The notes under the pieces are model-generated. The model ran no database searches and was not told the DNA's origin. It saw only the letters and a program-made list of their open reading frames with translations. The position numbers and the translations under genes are program-made. A stretch of 36,783 bases of DNA from CAKSUT01 sp045542335 (GTDB taxonomy: Bacteria; Bacillota; Clostridia; Oscillospirales; CAG-382): contig JAZQKV010000031.1 in NCBI GenBank assembly GCA_045542335.1, positions 1-36,783 of the forward strand, given 5' to 3'. Positions 1 through 7,089 of this stretch are shown here, one piece after another; the stretch's first letter is position 1; the number at the start of each line of letters is the position of its first letter.

Positions 1-141
1 TGCACCTTTGGGGGTGGTTAATTCTCGTATTATTCGCACCTTTATTGTTATATGTTTCGTATATACGCAATTTTGCTATAAACAAATTATTTTTTGCCAC
101 CCACTTTTTTAACTCCTGCCATTGCAGAAATGATTTTTCTA

Positions 142-898
142 TGATAAAATGACATCGTAAAAATGGTAAGCAGTTAAGCAGGTATTGGCGTATGCCTTTT
201 CTCAGGATAGGTGTGTGCATTTATGCCTACTTTTTATCTTTTTTGCAGGAAAACAAAACGATTATTGGAGTACTGGTTGCATATTAACTTGCCAACACAC
301 ATCATCTAAAAATATTTTCTAAAAAATACCCCTAAATTTTTCTCCTGGTCTTGTTTTGAGAAAAAAGATATGATAAACTATGTGTGTAAAAATGGTAAGC
401 AGTTAAGACGGTAAGCAGTTAAGCAGGTATTGGCGTATGCCTTTTCTTAGGATAGGTATGTGCATTTATACTTGCTTTTTCTCATTTTTTACGGAAAACA
501 AACTTTTTTGCAGAACAAAAAAATTTATACCTTCAATTTTAGCTCCACCGCTACCAATCAGGATTTATATATGCTAAAATAGCATTGTAAAAATGGTAAG
601 CAGTTTGGTTCGAACGGTCTTTGACCTAATAGAATTGGTAAGCAGTTTAGATGGTTTTTAAGGGTAACAAATATTACTCACAAAGCCGTCGGGGTTTTTG
701 TGAAACCTTGTATTGAAACGAGGGTACACAGAAGCTTTTTCGATGGGAGAACTATGCCCAAATGCCTTTTTTAAGGTGTTCGGCACAACAAATTATTAGA
801 AGTTATAACAAACAATTTTGCACAACAAAAGATATTTTTGAAATTTAAGTTTTAATTTAGCGCCACCTCTACCAAAGAGGATTTACATATGCTATAAT
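142..898 (+). promoter_or_regulatory. Four extended -10 promoter-like elements in repeated modules
   Basis: Extended -10 motifs of the TGNTAWAMT type occur at 142-150 (TGATAAAAT), 371-379 (TGATAAACT), 572-580 (TGCTAAAAT) and 890-898 (TGCTATAAT). None has a convincing -35 box, as expected for extended -10 promoters. Each is followed at a fixed offset by GTAAAAATGGTAAGC or a close variant. The constancy of the offset argues that promoter and box function together. Promoter activity is inferred from sequence only. Confidence 0.5.
165..502 (+). repeat. Direct repeat of about 93 bp (165-257 and 410-502)
   Basis: The two copies start with the GGTAAGCAGTTAAGCAGG box, continue through TATTGGCGTATGCC and an AGGATAGGT segment, and end in a T-rich stretch followed by GGAAAACAAA. 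They differ at a handful of positions. The right copy is preceded by one additional GGTAAGCAGTTAA box at 394. Confidence 0.75.
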
Positions 899-941
899 AG
901 CATTGTAAAAATGGTAAGCAGTTAAAACGGTAAGCAGTTAA
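165..941 (+). repeat. Seven copies of a GGTAAGCAGTT(A/T)A box
   Basis: Seven same-strand copies start at 165, 394, 410, 595, 637, 913 and 929. Two pairs (394/410 and 913/929) are exactly 16 bp apart start to start. The first copy of each cluster (165, 394, 595, 913) begins exactly 15 bases after the end of a -10-like hexamer, which places it at about +8 of a transcript. No reverse-complement copy was noticed in the window. The boxes could be operator sites, the conserved 5' ends of small RNAs, or internal repeats of IS ends; IS21-type ends begin with TG and carry multiple internal repeats, and three copies here are preceded by TGTAAAAAT. Confidence 0.75.
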
Positions 942-1080
942 AGTGTTTTTAAGGGTAACAAATATTACTCGGAAACGTCGGGATTTTGTGTTGTCTTGCA
1001 GAAAGTCAAGGTGGATCAATCTTTTCGACGGATGAATTATAAGAGATGCTTTTCTGAGCACTCGGCAAACAAACGGTATG
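538..1080 (+). repeat. Diverged tandem duplication, about 225-260 bp per copy
   Basis: Copy one runs from about 538 to 800 and copy two from about 856 to 1080. Both contain TTTAGC(T/G)CCACC, the extended -10, the GGTAAGCAGTT box and TTTTTAAGGGTAACAAATAT. They then share a GTCGGG(G)TTTT(T)GTG segment, a TTTTCGA(T/C)G(G) stretch and a CGGCA(C/A)AACAAA tail. Conservation is patchy, so the copies are old or have drifted under selection for some parts only. Confidence 0.65.
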
Positions 1081-1168
1081 ACTGATTTATTTCACTCTGG
1101 GAAGATAAAACTACGGGATATTTATGCCCTGAAGTTCTATCTTAAAATCTAATATTACGGGAACAAAA

Positions 1169-1216
1169 AGAATGTAGATTTAGCTTAAAAGGCTTTTTTC
1201 TGCATTCTTTTTTTAT
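1169..1216 (+). terminator. Rho-independent terminator
   Basis: AGAATGTAGA (1169-1178) pairs with TCTGCATTCT (1199-1208) with one G-U wobble, and is followed directly by a run of T. It would end transcripts from the repeated promoter modules upstream. Confidence 0.6.
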
Positions 1217-1720
1217 CTAAATATTGAATGGAAACCAAAACTTTTGAAGCGTTCTATCGGCACATCCCGTCCTGCTCGGCAGGAATGTGTACGGACAAAA
1301 TTTACGGAACAACAAAACGAAATGTGCAAGCTTTTAACGGTTTTCCTTGCACAGACAAAGCAAGTATTCGGTTGCTTTGTTACCTAAAAATCCAGGATGT
1401 GAGCAGACATCCGGACACAGTAGCGGCTGTGTAAATATATTCATATGTCACCGCTTATGGCATATTTCAGCATCGGCACATATTGCACCTGAGTTTAGCA
1501 GGTTGATGCTACCGCAGGACTTTTATGGTCCAAATCGAATAATTGCGGTAATATTACTAACCGGGTAATAAACCTCATACTTTATGGAGACAGAGATTAG
1601 AAAAGCACTCGAAAGTGCCGTAAATACTCGGTTTCCCATAAAGTCAAACAAGGAAATACAGAGGTAACAGATACAAAAGCTCAGTACTATAGCTATGCCT
1701 TTGCAAGAGAAAGGATCAAA

Positions 1721-2587
1721 ATGAAAACAAACATATACAAAAATTTAGAAGTGCAGTATAACAAGTTGTTCCGTCACCTGAAGATTGGAAGTTTCAAGAC
1801 GAGAGAGCGTTACGGAAAAGCATTCAAACGTTTTATGGTATTTCTTGCACGAGAGTACCATTTGCAAAAGCTTTGCAATATTTCAGAAAAGCATATATTA
1901 GCATACGTTTCGTATATGCAAAGCAAGGGCTTGTCGGCTTCAACAATTAAGACCGAGCTTGCCGCCATTCGATTCTTCCACGACAATATGCCGTATACAA
2001 GAAGCACATTGCCGAGTAATGAGGACTTAGACCTCAAAAAGCGAACCTTCGGTGGTGTAGATAGAACCTGGACTACTCCGGAATTTAACCATATGCTCAT
2101 TGCCGCAATTGATAACAAGGATTATCAGGCGATTCTGTGTCTTGCGAGATATGCAGGTCTTCGCTTGGAGGAATGCTTCCGCATTGACACCAACGACGCA
2201 AAAAATGCCCTTGATACAGGCAAACTGCTTGTCAAGGGCAAGGGCGGACTTTGGAGATATGTACCTATCAACGAGTCTATCAGAATTACATTCCGTGATA
2301 TGTTAAAGATAACTCCCATTGGAGAAAAACTGTTTGTGCGACCTTACGATAAGACGCATCTTGCAATGAAGCGATTACAGTGTTTTATTGCATATCACAG
2401 AAAAAGATTTACCGAGAACACCATAACCTTCCACGGACTCAGACACTCCTTTGCACACGAACAGTACAACAAGTTTATTGAACAAGGTTGTTCTGACTTT
2501 GTCGCTCGTAAAAAGGTGTCGGAGCTACTTGGGCATCACCGTGATGATGTAACGAGAATCTATCTGTCGGGCGGTGATGATGTATGA
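1721..2587 (+). CDS. Tyrosine recombinase / integrase-domain protein
   Basis: A 288-residue site-specific recombinase of the XerC/D-like tyrosine class that would cut and rejoin DNA through a 3'-phosphotyrosine. The N-terminal SAM-like core-binding domain covers about residues 10-95 and the catalytic domain 115-285. Catalytic residues are all visible: R148 in ARYAGLRLEE, a Lys in VKGKGG (172/174), H238 and R241 in FHGLRHSF, H272 in LLGHHRDD and nucleophile Y281 in TRIYL. It lacks an N-terminal arm-binding domain. Its stop overlaps the start of the TnpW-like gene (ATGA), so the two are translationally coupled. The gene appears intact; its partner recombinase downstream is not. Probably an ICE or transposon integrase, sure of class, not of element. 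Confidence 0.85.
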   Translation: MKTNIYKNLEVQYNKLFRHLKIGSFKTRERYGKAFKRFMVFLAREYHLQKLCNISEKHILAYVSYMQSKGLSASTIKTELAAIRFFHDNMPYTRSTLPSNEDLDLKKRTFGGVDRTWTTPEFNHMLIAAIDNKDYQAILCLARYAGLRLEECFRIDTNDAKNALDTGKLLVKGKGGLWRYVPINESIRITFRDMLKITPIGEKLFVRPYDKTHLAMKRLQCFIAYHRKRFTENTITFHGLRHSFAHEQYNKFIEQGCSDFVARKKVSELLGHHRDDVTRIYLSGGDDV

Positions 2588-2745
2588 CCAAGAAGAAAAA
2601 CATTAAACCCGAAAATAATAACAACCCGAATGTAAACATCAAGCGAAAGATTGGCTCAACTACATATATGGTGACAGCTCACTTCAATGATAGGCACAAA
2701 GACGATATTGCCACTAAAATCAAAAAACTGATCACAAAAGAATAA
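2584..2745 (+). CDS. Small TnpW-like transposon protein
   Basis: A 53-residue basic protein starting at an ATG that overlaps the recombinase stop by four bases. It has a Lys/Asn-rich N-terminus and then a conserved-looking core (IKRKIGSTTYMVTAHF, followed by a KDDIATKIKKLITKE helix). This matches the pattern of small TnpW proteins found beside recombinases in clostridial transposons; their function is not known. The assignment rests on the motif and its position between two recombinase genes. Confidence 0.6.
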   Translation: MTKKKNIKPENNNNPNVNIKRKIGSTTYMVTAHFNDRHKDDIATKIKKLITKE

Positions 2746-2762
2746 CGTTTACTCTTATGTGA

Positions 2763-2818
2763 TTGAATTTGACGGTCGGGTATGATATAATGTATACACT
2801 ACAATATTTATCATATCC
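2763..2818 (+). promoter_or_regulatory. Promoter with overlapping dyad for the serine recombinase remnant
   Basis: TTGAAT (2763-2768), a 17-bp spacer and TATAAT (2786-2791) form a good sigma-A promoter. An imperfect inverted repeat, GGGTATGATA (2778-2787) with TATCATATCC (2809-2818), overlaps the -10 and the start point, a classic operator position. The ribosome site AAAGGAG lies at 2828-2834. Confidence 0.6.
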
Positions 2819-2844
2819 GGCTGTCGGAAAGGAGAAGTTATTAA

Positions 2845-3555
2845 ATGATAAGACAGTCAAATGATGATAAAATAACTGCCCTATATTGCCGATTGTCTCA
2901 GGACGATGGGCGTGAGGGCGAAAGTAACAGTATAACAAATCAAAAAGCAATTCTTGAAAAGTATGCAAAAGACAATAAGCTTACTCCGTACAGGATTTAC
3001 GTGGATGACGGCGTAAGCGGAACCACCTTTGAGCGTGACGGATTTAAGGAAATGCTGTCGGATGTTGACGAAGGGCTTGTTTCAAGCGACTTTGTGAAAA
3101 GGCTTGTAGACAAATCCGCAAAGGATAAGAAAAAGGAAATCGCTTTACGAAGAAAGAAGCTCGAAGCAAACAAGACAAGAATATCTGAACTTGACGGAAT
3201 CTTCAAAAGGATTTACGAGGACAATATCAGCGGCAAATTAAGCGATGAACGATTCTCAAAGCTGTCGGTAGATTATGAAAGAGAACAAAAGCAACTCATT
3301 GAAGACACAGTGGCACTTGAGAGCGAACTCAATCAGGAAGCCGAACAGGTCGACAATGTGGAGTCTTTTCTAAGTATTGTCCGTCAGTACACAGAAATCA
3401 AGGAGCTTTCTGCAAGAGTGGTAAATGATTTGATTGACAAAATCAAAGTTCACACAGTAGATAAGTCAAGCGGGCAGAGAGTACAGAAGATTGACATTTA
3501 CTACACAGCTGTCGGTCTTATTGATGTGTCACAGCATATACAGGAATTGGCTTAA
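2845..3555 (+). pseudogene. Large serine recombinase (TnpX-type), internally deleted
   Basis: The frame is open for 236 residues, but full-length relatives have roughly 520-560. Residues 1-77 are the N-terminal part of the resolvase domain, including catalytic S18 in YCRLSQDD and the VDDGVSGTTFERDGF segment. At about residues 77-82 it jumps directly to the C-terminal part: FVKRLVDKS, a Lys/Glu-rich coiled coil (about 90-175) and a C-terminal segment with DLIDKIKVH and KIDIYY. The rest of the catalytic domain, the recombinase domain and the zinc ribbon are missing. The deletion kept the frame, so a product could be made that might still dimerise or interfere, but it cannot recombine. Promoter, ribosome site and terminator remain. 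Confidence 0.8.
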
Positions 3556-3574
3556 TTTATTCAATAAACAATGA

Positions 3575-3615
3575 GGCGATACAACGAGCAAAAAGCCCAT
3601 TGTATCGCCATTCTT
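3575..3615 (+). terminator. Terminator after the serine recombinase remnant
   Basis: GGCGATACAA (3575-3584) pairs perfectly with TTGTATCGCC (3600-3609), with a 15-base loop, then ATTCTTTAT. The T-tract is interrupted but the position 20 bases after the stop fits. Confidence 0.6.
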
Positions 3616-3794
3616 TATATCTTCCTTATGTTCATTTAACAGAAGCCACGCACCGAAAAATGCATAAGCTCCGATTGCTACCACACAAACCGTTCACTAC
3701 TATTACAAGTATGCGAAAATGAGCCTGCATTTTTACCAAAATAAAAAAGCACGCCTGCAATAATAGCGATATTCAGTTTGTGTGGTGACCTCAT
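3612..3794 (-). pseudogene. Possible remnant of a small membrane protein
   Basis: On the minus strand an ATG at 3794 opens a frame with a hydrophobic start (LNIAIIAGVLFYFG). It stops near 3680, while a neighbouring frame continues with VVAIGAYAFFGAWLLLNE and a charged tail. Together they look like a two-helix membrane protein broken by a frameshift. No ribosome site is visible, and I do not recognise the family, so this is weakly supported. Confidence 0.2.
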
Positions 3795-3849
3795 TATAAC
3801 ACAATTTCCCATAAATGTCAATACCAAAATATACATAAATTACTCTCAC

Positions 3850-3892
3850 AAAAAAAGACACCGTCTCGGACTTCTTTTCCGATACGGTGTCT
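3850..3892 (-). terminator. Terminator on the minus strand
   Basis: AGACACCGTCTCGGA (3856-3870) pairs with TCCGATACGGTGTCT (3878-3892) with one mismatch. On the minus strand the stem is followed by seven T. It would end transcripts of the isomerase gene at 4073 after they pass through the hairpin-repeat zone. Confidence 0.75.
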
Positions 3893-3905
3893 GAAAATAC
3901 GAGGT

Positions 3906-4074
3906 ATCCTCGTTGCACCGCCTGAAATCGAGTTTGTCTAGAACTCGTATTTCAGGCAAGATAAAAATTTAAACCAAGTTACTTTGAGTTTGTTTAAAAC
4001 TCAAAGTTAATCCTCGTTGCATCTGCCTGAAATCGAGTTTGTCTAGAACTCGTATTTCAGGCAAGATAAAAATT
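3906..4074 (+). repeat. Two 64-bp hairpin repeats flanking a third hairpin
   Basis: The copies are 3906-3969 and 4010-4074 and differ at only a few bases. Each contains a 15-bp stem: GCCTGAAAT pairs with ATTTCAGGC, then CGAGTT with AACTCG, with one unpaired T on the right side and a 7-base loop TGTCTAG (stems 3920-3957 and 4025-4062). Each stem is followed by AAGATAAAAATT. Between them, 3981-4007 forms another hairpin, ACTTTGAGTT with AACTCAAAGT and loop TGTTTAA, sharing the apical GAGTT-TGTYTAR-AACTC design. Copy two includes the stop codon of the isomerase gene. The same stem plan recurs, on the minus strand, before jag and the PBP gene. Confidence 0.85.
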
Positions 4075-4891
4075 ACCAGCCAAGAGTCTTAAGATAATCT
4101 CTGCTCATCTTTGCACATTCAAGGGCAGGAGTGTCATACCACTGGTCCTGCTCAACAACAACGTACTTTGCACCTGCATCAACAGCTGCCGCAAGAATTG
4201 CAGGGAAATCCTGCTTACCGTGACCAACAGGGCGGAACTTAAAGGTGTTCTTAACAACCTCTTTCTTCTCGCTCTTGATGCCGATAAGCTCATACATATT
4301 CTCGGACTTTGAGCCCTCGAAATCCTTGAGGTGAACAACGGGTGCTCTGCCTGTGTACTTTCTTACATATTCAGCAGGATTCTCGCCGCCAACGTTTACC
4401 CAACAGGTGTCAAGCTCTGTCTGGAGATACTCTGCAGAAACTGTGTCATACATATAATCAAGACCATACTTTCCGTCGGGCATCTTCTTGAACTCAAAAT
4501 CATGGTTGTGGTAAAGAAGTGTCATGCCTCTTTCAGCAGCAGCCTTGCCCACAATTGCCATCTTGTCAAGAATCTTATCAAAGCCCTCATCTCCGGGACG
4601 GCTTCCCTCGCCAAGATAAGGAACTACAACATACTTTGCACCGATAACAACATACTTGTCAAGAACTTCCTCGTAGTTGTCGCCGAGAAGATCGGAAACG
4701 TGTGCAGAATAGCAGGGAAGCTCAAGCTTATCGAGAATCTCTCTGATTTTGGCGGGCTCAAGATCATAAAGACCTGCAAGCTCAACAAAATCATAGCCAA
4801 GCTCCTTAACCTTTTTCATTGTACCTTCAAAATCCTTTGCTGCTTCCTCTCTGAGAGAGTAAACCTGGATTCCAACAGGAAGTGTTTTCAT
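4073..4891 (-). CDS. Sugar phosphate isomerase/epimerase-like TIM-barrel protein
   Basis: A 272-residue protein of the xylose isomerase-like TIM-barrel (AP endonuclease 2-type) superfamily. It presumably isomerises, epimerises or dehydrates a sugar or inositol derivative in the cytoplasm. The fold signature is clear: N-terminal GIQVYSLRE, then YDFVELAGLY, AHVSD, and the metal-site segments YHNHDFEF, TELDTCWVNVGG, VVHLKDFEG and VVEQDQW, which supply Glu/Asp/His ligands. It starts at ATG 4891 behind GGAGGTAATTACC. It has its own promoter at 4980-5007 and ends inside the hairpin repeat. The substrate cannot be read from the sequence; a second superfamily member lies directly upstream. Confidence 0.85.
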   Translation of the reverse strand: MKTLPVGIQVYSLREEAAKDFEGTMKKVKELGYDFVELAGLYDLEPAKIREILDKLELPCYSAHVSDLLGDNYEEVLDKYVVIGAKYVVVPYLGEGSRPGDEGFDKILDKMAIVGKAAAERGMTLLYHNHDFEFKKMPDGKYGLDYMYDTVSAEYLQTELDTCWVNVGGENPAEYVRKYTGRAPVVHLKDFEGSKSENMYELIGIKSEKKEVVKNTFKFRPVGHGKQDFPAILAAAVDAGAKYVVVEQDQWYDTPALECAKMSRDYLKTLGW

Positions 4892-4979
4892 GGTAATTAC
4901 CTCCGATTTATCAAAATTATTTACATATTAAATACAAGCTCTGTGGCAGAAAACCCCACCACATCCTTGCTACAAAACC

Positions 4980-5007
4980 ATTATACCACATTTTTCCGGG
5001 ATTGCAA
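4980..5007 (-). promoter_or_regulatory. Promoter of the 4073-4891 isomerase gene
   Basis: On the minus strand TTGCAA, a 16-bp spacer and TATAAT, preceded by TGTGG, give a promoter with an extended-type -10. The leader of about 80 nt contains a small TGTGG...CCACA hairpin. Confidence 0.65.
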
Positions 5008-5065
5008 TACCTTTTTACAATTTTTCACCAAAGCTTTACGAAATTGACAGCATTACAACCGTTAT

Positions 5066-5971
5066 TTATACCACTGCGCCCGAAATGTATTTGCAAACAT
5101 TCCCCGCATTTCTGTCATCGGCATATTCTGCAACCGCAAATTTCACGCCGGGAAACATTGAGAAAAAGTCTTTCCATTCGCCAAGCCCAAAACCTGTGCC
5201 GGCATTTGCTCCTGCATGGGTGAAAAACCTTGCATCAGGACAACGCTCCTTGACATATAGAAGTCTTGTCCTGCCTGCAAGCTCCTCAAATGCCCCGGCT
5301 TCATATTCGTCAACTTCGCAAAAACTGAATGGGCAAAGAACAAGTCCGAAAACATCTTTTGTTCCCGACATTTGTTCAATCCTGTCAAAGAAACTTATGT
5401 ACTTCTTGCCGTCACCGTGTAACAGTTCCTTTTCATCTGCACTCTCACAAGCTGCGTTTGAAATCGGGTCAGCATCACACGGTTCAATTGCAAGTGTCAA
5501 GCCTCTTTTCGCTGCTTCCATTGCGGCAAAGCAAAACGCTCTTTCAAGCTTTCGCACATCGCCCTCGCCATAGCTTTTTCTGCTCACAACACTTCCTCTT
5601 ATGGGACGTGATGAAATTGAGAAGCCAAGCTCCATGGAAATTGTGTCAACACCTGCCGCAAGCGCAAGCTCCAAATATTCCGCGAAGCTTTTTCTTGCAA
5701 GACGTTCCGCTTCTTCACCACCGCACCAAAGATTCGGACAGATTCCAAGCGACGCAATCTCAAGTCCGGAGTTTCTGTAACAATCGCAGATTTTCAGAAA
5801 ATCCTCAACCTGTGGACAAGCCGTATTTCCTGCGCAATTGTAGTGCCAGAAAGGTGCATCGCTTTGACACAAACAAAGCTCAACAGCCTCATAGCCATAT
5901 TCGCTTATCTTTTGCGCCGCCTGTGCTGAGGGAATCCCACCAAAACATTTTGTGCTTATCCCAAGCTTCAT
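5066..5971 (-). CDS. Second sugar isomerase/epimerase-like TIM-barrel protein
   Basis: A 301-residue member of the same xylose isomerase-like superfamily. N-terminal MKLGISTKCFGG and GYEAVELCLC are the first two strands. ISMELGFS, LAIEPCD, FGLVLCPF, RLLYVKERC and KFAVAEYADD follow at the positions of later strands. The canonical metal site is poorly preserved: the usual Asn-His-(Glu/Asp) block is LAIEPCDAD here and the strand that normally ends His-Xaa-Lys-Asp is YVKERC. The protein is also Cys-rich. The start is taken as ATG 5971, with AGGAG 8 nt upstream; a TTG at 5977 is too close to that site. It may be co-transcribed with the E2-like gene upstream (51-bp gap). Confidence 0.75.
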   Translation of the reverse strand: MKLGISTKCFGGIPSAQAAQKISEYGYEAVELCLCQSDAPFWHYNCAGNTACPQVEDFLKICDCYRNSGLEIASLGICPNLWCGGEEAERLARKSFAEYLELALAAGVDTISMELGFSISSRPIRGSVVSRKSYGEGDVRKLERAFCFAAMEAAKRGLTLAIEPCDADPISNAACESADEKELLHGDGKKYISFFDRIEQMSGTKDVFGLVLCPFSFCEVDEYEAGAFEELAGRTRLLYVKERCPDARFFTHAGANAGTGFGLGEWKDFFSMFPGVKFAVAEYADDRNAGNVCKYISGAVV

Positions 5972-6022
5972 AATCAATGCTCCTTTCGCAGAAATAAAAA
6001 CAAGTATTTAAATATGCACAGA

Positions 6023-6925
6023 TTATTGTGTCACTGCAAGTTCTTCGGGCATTCCCACGCCTGCCTCCCGGTTAACCTCGCATTTTTCATCCAATGCAAG
6101 CTCCAGCAATTCGGGGTTCTTCAAATACCTCTTCATGATGTTAAAAAACAGGGCGTATTGCGCTCCCGTTGCAATTCTCTCGTCAATAACGATGCCCACG
6201 GGATAACATGATTCAGTCACCGCTTCTCCTCGGGCAGAAATTTTCAGTCTTCTCTGCTTTTTTCCGATACCCATGAAAGCGGAGGTTGTTCCGAAATTGT
6301 AAATATGGTGGTAAATTGCATCCATTCCAATGGAAGCCATATTGCTTACAAAAAGGCTTGAGTGAAACGGCGAAAGATTGATAACAGGTTTAGGAAGGAG
6401 ACCGTATCTGTCAAGAAACATACAGGTAAGAACGCCTGCGTTTGTCAGAAACGAAAGCGAAAGCAATCCACTTACAAGCTTATCAATAGAGCTTTTGTTT
6501 GTAACCGGTTTGTTCTCATTTATTGCATCGGTGATTTTCTTATTTATTTGTGAAAGTGTTTCGCCGGGCTCAAAAAACAGCTTGACGGTCGTTTCCTCTG
6601 AATTTTCCTTTGTATTGCTTTTTAAAATTGTAAAAGCAATGGCTATTTCATTTCTGTCATAAATCTGCTTGTTGACAACAAAACGGTTCATCACGGGAAG
6701 CTCTGCAAGCGTTCTCACATACGCCGCAATGAGAATTGTCATGGCGGAAAGCGTTGTGCCGTTCCTTCTCACTTCGCCTATATACTTATCAATAGGTGCG
6801 GAATTTACAAAAATCTTGTAAAAAACCTGGGAATCGTTTCTTCTTCTCATAATAAAAGGGACAAGCTTGATGGTTGGGTCAATCTGACCGTTAACGACCT
6901 TTCCGTCGGGTCTGAATCCAAACAT
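6023..6925 (-). CDS. E2 acyltransferase-fold protein without catalytic His and Asp
   Basis: A 300-residue protein with the fold of the 2-oxoacid dehydrogenase E2 catalytic domain, which belongs to the chloramphenicol acetyltransferase-like group. There is no lipoyl or E1/E3-binding domain, and no dehydrogenase gene nearby. The C-terminal block that reads Asp-His-Arg-x-x-Asp-Gly in active E2 enzymes reads DERIATG here (248-254). The catalytic His is therefore Glu249 and the Asp is Thr253. The usual trimer-forming segments (NSAPIDKYIGEVRRNG, LSQINKKITDAI, PFHSSLFVSNMASIG) remain. Start at ATG 6925 behind GGAGG; a TTG at 6943 is less likely. It is probably not a standard acyltransferase; role unknown. 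Confidence 0.7.
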   Translation of the reverse strand: MFGFRPDGKVVNGQIDPTIKLVPFIMRRRNDSQVFYKIFVNSAPIDKYIGEVRRNGTTLSAMTILIAAYVRTLAELPVMNRFVVNKQIYDRNEIAIAFTILKSNTKENSEETTVKLFFEPGETLSQINKKITDAINENKPVTNKSSIDKLVSGLLSLSFLTNAGVLTCMFLDRYGLLPKPVINLSPFHSSLFVSNMASIGMDAIYHHIYNFGTTSAFMGIGKKQRRLKISARGEAVTESCYPVGIVIDERIATGAQYALFFNIMKRYLKNPELLELALDEKCEVNREAGVGMPEELAVTQ

Positions 6926-7007
6926 ATTTCCTCCATCGGGCAATCACTCATTTAAACCTGTCATAGCTTCACAAGTTTCTTAAGCTCTGCCCATTTTTAA
7001 AATTTGC

Positions 7008-7059
7008 CAAAAGACAAAACAAGCCGGAAACGACCCGTTTATTGTGCGGGGTTCCGGCT
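7008..7059 (-). terminator. Terminator of the rpmH-jag cluster
   Basis: AGCCGGAA (7022-7029) pairs with TTCCGGCT (7052-7059), and an inner CCC/GGG extends the stem. On the minus strand it is followed by TTGTTTTGTCTTTT. It lies about 30 bases after the jag stop. Confidence 0.75.
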
Positions 7060-7089
7060 CGTAAAAATCCATATTATGAGTTTTTTCTT

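Larger units (their letters stand above)
1..1720. other. Accessory region with repeats, no recognisable protein gene
   Basis: No open frame here has both a ribosome site and a recognisable product. The stretch up to about 1080 is built from repeated, promoter-containing modules described in separate entries. A terminator-like hairpin follows at 1169-1216. From 1228 to 1700 there are only short frames (up to 73 codons) that resemble nothing I know; one at 1584 encodes 27 residues and stops. The region is AT-rich and looks like the eroded edge of a mobile element ending in the recombinase genes that follow. Confidence 0.6.

Noticed and set aside
165..941. CRISPR-like reading of the GGTAAGCAGTT boxes
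   Set aside because: Spacing is irregular (16 to about 280 bp), the boxes are only 11-13 bp, and flanking sequence is repeated too.
1228..1568. Two short plus-strand frames (68 and 73 codons)
   Set aside because: No ribosome sites, and they overlap each other in different frames; composition is not protein-like.
4331..5047. 238-codon plus-strand frame
   Set aside because: It lies antisense to the isomerase gene and mirrors its codon pattern.
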